64,000 nucleotides of DNA from Flavobacterium frigidarium DSM 17623 (GTDB lineage Bacteria; Bacteroidota; Bacteroidia; Flavobacteriales; Flavobacteriaceae), in the NCBI RefSeq assembly GCF_000425505.1, contig NZ_AUDO01000009.1, positions 186,001-250,000 of the forward strand, written 5' to 3'. The translations under genes were made by a program, and so were the position numbers. A model generated the notes under the pieces. It was not told the origin of the DNA, ran no database searches, and saw only the letters and a program-made list of their open reading frames with translations. The first letter of the stretch is position 1. Every line of letters begins with the position of its first letter. Positions 60,830 to 64,000 of this stretch are shown here, piece after piece.

Positions 60830-62953
60830 TTAAAATTGATTGACAACTTGCTCGAGAATTTCCGTTTCTCTATCCGTCGTACTCTTTGTTGGGTTACTAT
60901 TTAATTTAATAATTTCGTCTTTAAAAGAATTTTTAAATTTTGCGTCATAATCTAAATCCCGTAAATTCAAAAGCGTCTTAGACCTAACAAAAGTAGACTC
61001 ACTTCTTAACGACATTAAATATAATTTTGTTAATTCATCTTTGTCAAAATCAGCTGCTTTTAAATTTGAATATTTCAAAATAAAATTAGCAAATAGTAAT
61101 GATGCTTTGTTATTATTAATATTCTTTTTAAACGAACTCTGTAATAAACTATAATTAGCCACAGAAGCAATAGTTTCACCTATACTATTTTCTATATCTA
61201 AGCGCTCTGCCTTTGTAGCAACTTTAAAGTATTTATTAATTTCTTTTAAAGAATTATTAATGCTATTAAGCTCTTTTTTACCTTTTTCTTCCCAGGCATC
61301 TTTTAGACCAACTGTCTTATTAAATACTAATTTATCGGCAGTAGAATCTTTATCGACATTGAAATAACCTAAGCGCTGAAATTGAAATTTATCATCTACA
61401 GCAACTATTTTAAGACTTGGTTCAACATACCCAGTCACAATTTTAAGTGAGTTGGAATTCATAAAATCAAGGAAATTTTTCTCCTTATGACTATCCGGTG
61501 CTTCATCTATAAATAAGCGATCATACACACGCACTTCAGCAGGAACTGCATGCGCAATTGAAACCCAATGCAAGGTTCCAGCAACTTTCCTTTTAGAAGC
61601 TTCGCTCCCACTTCCACTTAAAGAATCTGTATCGTAAGTGACATGAATTTCAGTGATATTACCATCAGCATCTTTAACAACGGATTCCCCTTTAATGATG
61701 TAAGCATTTTTTAAACGAACTTCATTACCTATACTTAAACGGAAAAATTTAGCTAGTGCTACCTCTAGAAAATCTTCTCTTTCTATGTATAACTCTCTAG
61801 AAAATGGTACTTTTCTAAAACCTGCTGATTCATCTTCTTGATTATTTTCAGCATCAAGCGATTCTTCTTTATCCATAGGATAATTAGTAATTACCACTTT
61901 TACCGGATCTAAAACAGCCATTACTCGAGGAGCATTTTTGTTTAAATCTTCGCGCAAGCAAAACTCTAATAATGAAAAATCAATTACATTTTCACGCTTG
62001 GCAACACCTATATTCTCACAGAATTTTCGAATAGAATTAGCAGTATAACCACGTCTTCTTAATCCCGAAATAGTAGGCATTCTAGGATCGTCCCAACCAT
62101 TCACAATATTTTCTTGTACTAATTGCAATAATTTACGCTTACTCATTACCGTGTAGTTCAAGTTCAAACGCGCAAACTCATACTGATGTGGTCTTACTTT
62201 ATTATCATCATAAATTTGATCTAAAAACCAATTATACAACTCTTTATGCATTACAAACTCTAGAGTACAAATAGAATGCGAAACTTGTTCGATATAATCA
62301 CTTTCTCCATGAGCAAAATCATACATAGGATATATCTTCCAGTCGTCACCAGTTCTATGATGGTGGCGATGTAAAATACGATACATCAAAGGATCACGCA
62401 TTAACATATTAGTAGATTTCATATCAATTTTAGCACGTAAAACGTGGCTTCCTTCAGGAAAATCACCGTTTTTCATACCTTCAAACAAAGCTAAATTTTC
62501 GTCAATAGAACGATCTCTGTAAGGTCCATCAACACCAGGTTGCGTAGGCGTTCCTTTTTGAATCGCCATCTCTTCAGATGATTGACTATCAATATAAGCT
62601 TTACCCTTTTTAATCATTAGCACTGCCCAGTCATACAATTGTTGGAAATAATCAGATGCGTATCTTTCCTCTGCCCACTGAAATCCTAACCACTGTAAAT
62701 CTTCTTTAATTGCGTCTACATATTCCTGCTCTTCTTTGGCTGGATTGGTATCATCAAAACGTAAATTTACTGGTGCATTATAACGCAATCCTAAACCAAA
62801 TTGTAAACAAATAGATTTAGCATGACCTATGTGTAAATAACCATTAGGTTCAGGTGGAAAACGGAAACGTAGATTATCTTGAGGAAAACCTTTTGCTAGA
62901 TTCTCTTCAACAATTTGTTCTATAAAATGGAGTGATTTTTCTTCAGTTGACAT
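60830..62953 (-). CDS. glnS: Glutamine-tRNA ligase with C-terminal extension
   Basis: 707 residues. The catalytic class I core has HIGH at 41-44 (NGYLHIGHAKS) and the KMSKS-type VMSKRKL near residue 268; the two beta-barrel anticodon-binding domains run to about 555. About 150 extra C-terminal residues follow (from about DAWEEKGKKELNSINN), helical and Lys/Asn/Leu-rich. Many Bacteroidota GlnRS carry a C-terminal addition, often a YqeY-like unit; here YqeY motifs are not evident, so its role is unknown. It charges tRNA-Gln directly. Single gene with its own terminator and -7 box. Confidence 0.96.
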   Translation of the reverse strand: MSTEEKSLHFIEQIVEENLAKGFPQDNLRFRFPPEPNGYLHIGHAKSICLQFGLGLRYNAPVNLRFDDTNPAKEEQEYVDAIKEDLQWLGFQWAEERYASDYFQQLYDWAVLMIKKGKAYIDSQSSEEMAIQKGTPTQPGVDGPYRDRSIDENLALFEGMKNGDFPEGSHVLRAKIDMKSTNMLMRDPLMYRILHRHHHRTGDDWKIYPMYDFAHGESDYIEQVSHSICTLEFVMHKELYNWFLDQIYDDNKVRPHQYEFARLNLNYTVMSKRKLLQLVQENIVNGWDDPRMPTISGLRRRGYTANSIRKFCENIGVAKRENVIDFSLLEFCLREDLNKNAPRVMAVLDPVKVVITNYPMDKEESLDAENNQEDESAGFRKVPFSRELYIEREDFLEVALAKFFRLSIGNEVRLKNAYIIKGESVVKDADGNITEIHVTYDTDSLSGSGSEASKRKVAGTLHWVSIAHAVPAEVRVYDRLFIDEAPDSHKEKNFLDFMNSNSLKIVTGYVEPSLKIVAVDDKFQFQRLGYFNVDKDSTADKLVFNKTVGLKDAWEEKGKKELNSINNSLKEINKYFKVATKAERLDIENSIGETIASVANYSLLQSSFKKNINNNKASLLFANFILKYSNLKAADFDKDELTKLYLMSLRSESTFVRSKTLLNLRDLDYDAKFKNSFKDEIIKLNSNPTKSTTDRETEILEQVVNQF

Positions 62954-62971
62954 TATTTTGTTTTATTTTAG

Positions 62972-62979
62972 CAAAGGTA
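62972..62979 (-). promoter_or_regulatory. -7 box of glnS
   Basis: CAAAGGTA on the plus strand is TACCTTTG on the minus strand (TAnnTTTG), 19 bases upstream of the glnS start. Confidence 0.5.
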
Positions 62980-63052
62980 AAAAAAAATTGTGCGATAGCG
63001 TTTAAACTTAAGCCTTCAAGCACGAAACTTTTACTTAAATATAAATTAAAAA

Positions 63053-63412
63053 ATGGGAACAATAAAATTAAAGAACATTCGCACCTACTCTTACCACGGT
63101 TGTTTGATCGAAGAGGGAAAAATAGGATCGGATTATGTAGTGGATTTAGAGATAAAAACCGACTTAAGAAAATCATGTTTATCTGATGAATTAAGCGATA
63201 CTGTTGATTATGTGCAATTAAACAAAATTGTTGAAGAGGAAATGGCTATTCGCTCTAAGTTATTAGAACATGTAGGACACAGAATCATCATGAGGATATT
63301 CAATGACATCCCTGAAATCTCTAGGATTTTATTATCAGTTTCTAAATTAAATCCACCTATTGGAGGTGATGTTGAGGCTGTAACAATAGAATTAGAAGAA
63401 TATAGGAGCTAA
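63053..63412 (+). CDS. folB: Dihydroneopterin aldolase
   Basis: 119 residues, standard for FolB, which splits dihydroneopterin into hydroxymethyl-dihydropterin and glycolaldehyde in folate synthesis. The start IKLKNIRTYSYHGCLIEEGKIGSDY (in two parts) with its Tyr-Xaa-His-Gly pattern and the later LLEHVGHRIIMRIF and SKLNPPIGG with the lysine that takes part in catalysis are present. It forms oligomers in the cytoplasm. The gene is divergent from glnS (99-base gap) and precedes the tRNA-Cys gene. Confidence 0.92.
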   Translation: MGTIKLKNIRTYSYHGCLIEEGKIGSDYVVDLEIKTDLRKSCLSDELSDTVDYVQLNKIVEEEMAIRSKLLEHVGHRIIMRIFNDIPEISRILLSVSKLNPPIGGDVEAVTIELEEYRS

Positions 63413-63513
63413 AATTAAGAAGGGATAGCAAAATTAAAGCATTCATAATGTGTTAGATACTATATTTTTTCAAAAAAACTATTGAAAACCTTTTATGTAC
63501 TATAGATTTTAAG

Positions 63514-63521
63514 TACTTTTG
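63514..63521 (+). promoter_or_regulatory. -7 box of the tRNA-Cys gene
   Basis: TACTTTTG fits TAnnTTTG, 16 bases before the first base of the tRNA; no clear -33 element at the usual spacing. Confidence 0.55.
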
Positions 63522-63537
63522 CCATCCATTCAATTAT

Positions 63538-63608
63538 GGCGTCGTGGCCGAGTGGCTAGGCTGGGCTCTGCAAAAGCTCCTACTGCGGTTCGAATCCGCA
63601 CGATGCCT
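63538..63608 (+). tRNA. tRNA-Cys (anticodon GCA)
   Basis: A 71-base cloverleaf. The acceptor stem GGCGTCG pairs with CGATGCC (one G-T pair), the anticodon arm has the loop CTGCAAA with anticodon GCA, and the T arm TGCGG-TTCGAAT-CCGCA is perfect. The discriminator base is T, as normal for tRNA-Cys; the CCA end is not encoded. It has its own -7 box and terminator. Its 3' part is repeated downstream in a tandem array. Confidence 0.95.
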
Positions 63609-64000
63609 CAAAAACCTTCAAGGAAACTTGAAGGTTTTTTTTATGTCTAAATTTTTGTAAAATAGTAGATGAAATTATTGTTGGAATTCTCATGAGAGCT
63701 CAAGCACTTTCAAAGAAACTTGAAGTCTTTTTTATGTTTAATTTTTATCAAAAATTAGATAAAGATGTTGTTCGAATCCGCACGATGCCTCAAAAACCAT
63801 TTCGAAAACTTAGAGGTTTTTTTTATGTCTAAATTTTTGTAAAATAGTAGATGAAGCTGTTGTTGAAATATTCATAATAACTCAAGTAATTTCACATACA
63901 TTTAAGGTCTCTTTTATGTTTAATTTTTATAAAAAATTAGATAAAGATGTTATTCGAATCCGCACAGTACCTCATAAACCTACTAGGAAACTTGAAGGTT
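63588..64000 (+). repeat. Degenerating tandem array of tRNA-Cys 3' end plus terminator (runs off the window)
   Basis: Units start at 63588, 63680, 63770, 63862 and 63952, so they alternate 92 and 90 bases (period 182 for like units). Type A units (63588, 63770, 63952) begin with the T arm and acceptor end of the tRNA; the second A copy repeats 29 bases of it (63770-63798) without change. Type B units (63680, 63862) are diverged relatives. All have a T-rich hairpin-like middle and similar AT-rich tails. The last copy is cut by the window end. No gene is seen in this stretch. Confidence 0.9.
63610..63642 (+). terminator. Terminator of tRNA-Cys
   Basis: A perfect 13-base stem (63610-63622 with 63627-63639), a GAAA loop and a run of eight T directly after the tRNA. 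Decayed versions of the same hairpin occur in the later array units. Confidence 0.9.

Noticed and set aside
63588-64000. The array as a CRISPR
   Set aside because: Units of about 91 bases are contiguous and similar over their whole length; there are no unique spacers and no cas genes.

Overview
The window looks like a stretch of chromosome from a Flavobacterium-type bacterium (Bacteroidota, Flavobacteriaceae). The evidence is an AT-rich sequence, many lipoproteins with short signal peptides, Bacteroidota-type -7 boxes (TAnnTTTG) in front of many genes, families largely confined to this phylum (DUF4837, DUF4175, HU-CCDC81/SPOR fusions), and a gene set close to what I know of Flavobacterium. 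Almost every reading frame is housekeeping or conserved accessory. I see no complete insertion sequence, prophage, integrase or CRISPR array.

Layout. 1-5.8 kb: the end of an AraC-type regulator, then a tight operon of ferrochelatase (hemH), a MATE exporter, a HemJ-like membrane protein, a sensor kinase and an enoyl-CoA hydratase. 6.3-12.2 kb: a complete three-part RND efflux operon on the minus strand. 12.3-15.4 kb: a small secreted protein, an HD hydrolase, an acyl-ACP desaturase and a PlsC acyltransferase (lipid synthesis). 15.5-18.4 kb: rnpA, a DUF4349 lipoprotein and an S41 peptidase. 18.5-23.3 kb: GNAT, DUF4837 lipoprotein, MltD-like LysM transglycosylase and pgk. 23.8-27.0 kb: holB, DoxX-like, thioesterase, recA. 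27.3-29.7 kb: lipoprotein, ECF sigma factor and a sigma-partner protein with barrel-like C-terminus.

30.7-34.3 kb is the most unusual protein-coding stretch. The last 161 bases of trpS occur twice, 2.55 kb apart. Between the copies lies a lipoprotein gene encoding a Gly-rich/Asp-Glu linker and an HExxH metallopeptidase-like domain. It is broken by an apparent one-base deletion after the start codon and by an in-frame stop, and is followed by a small lipoprotein gene. This looks like an imported toxin/immunity-like cassette, which is an inference. 34.5-38.4 kb: a two-component system followed by a universal-stress-like protein and a bestrophin channel. 38.5-40.7 kb: dprA and an HU-CCDC81/SPOR protein. 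40.9-44.3 kb: a TetR-led operon (AhpD-like, EthD, conserved hypothetical) and a divergent SDR-like gene, with a GC-rich intergenic repeat inside the operon. 44.4-49.9 kb: Bcr/CflA exporter, a second GC-rich repeat, a Pif1-like helicase, an OmpH/Skp-like lipoprotein and a methyltransferase.

50-52.7 kb: mnmG and ybeY are surrounded by four close matches to the ParB-binding parS site, one of them inside the last codons of ybeY. This suggests an origin-proximal position, although parAB and dnaA are not in the window. 52.6-63.4 kb: a 1096-residue DUF4175 protein, gltX, an SPFH protein, a small-membrane-protein operon (YtxH, holin-like, DUF6327-like), a secreted hypothetical, glnS with a C-terminal extension, and folB. 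The window ends with a tRNA-Cys gene whose 3' end plus terminator is repeated downstream as a degenerating tandem array of about 91-base units that runs off the end.
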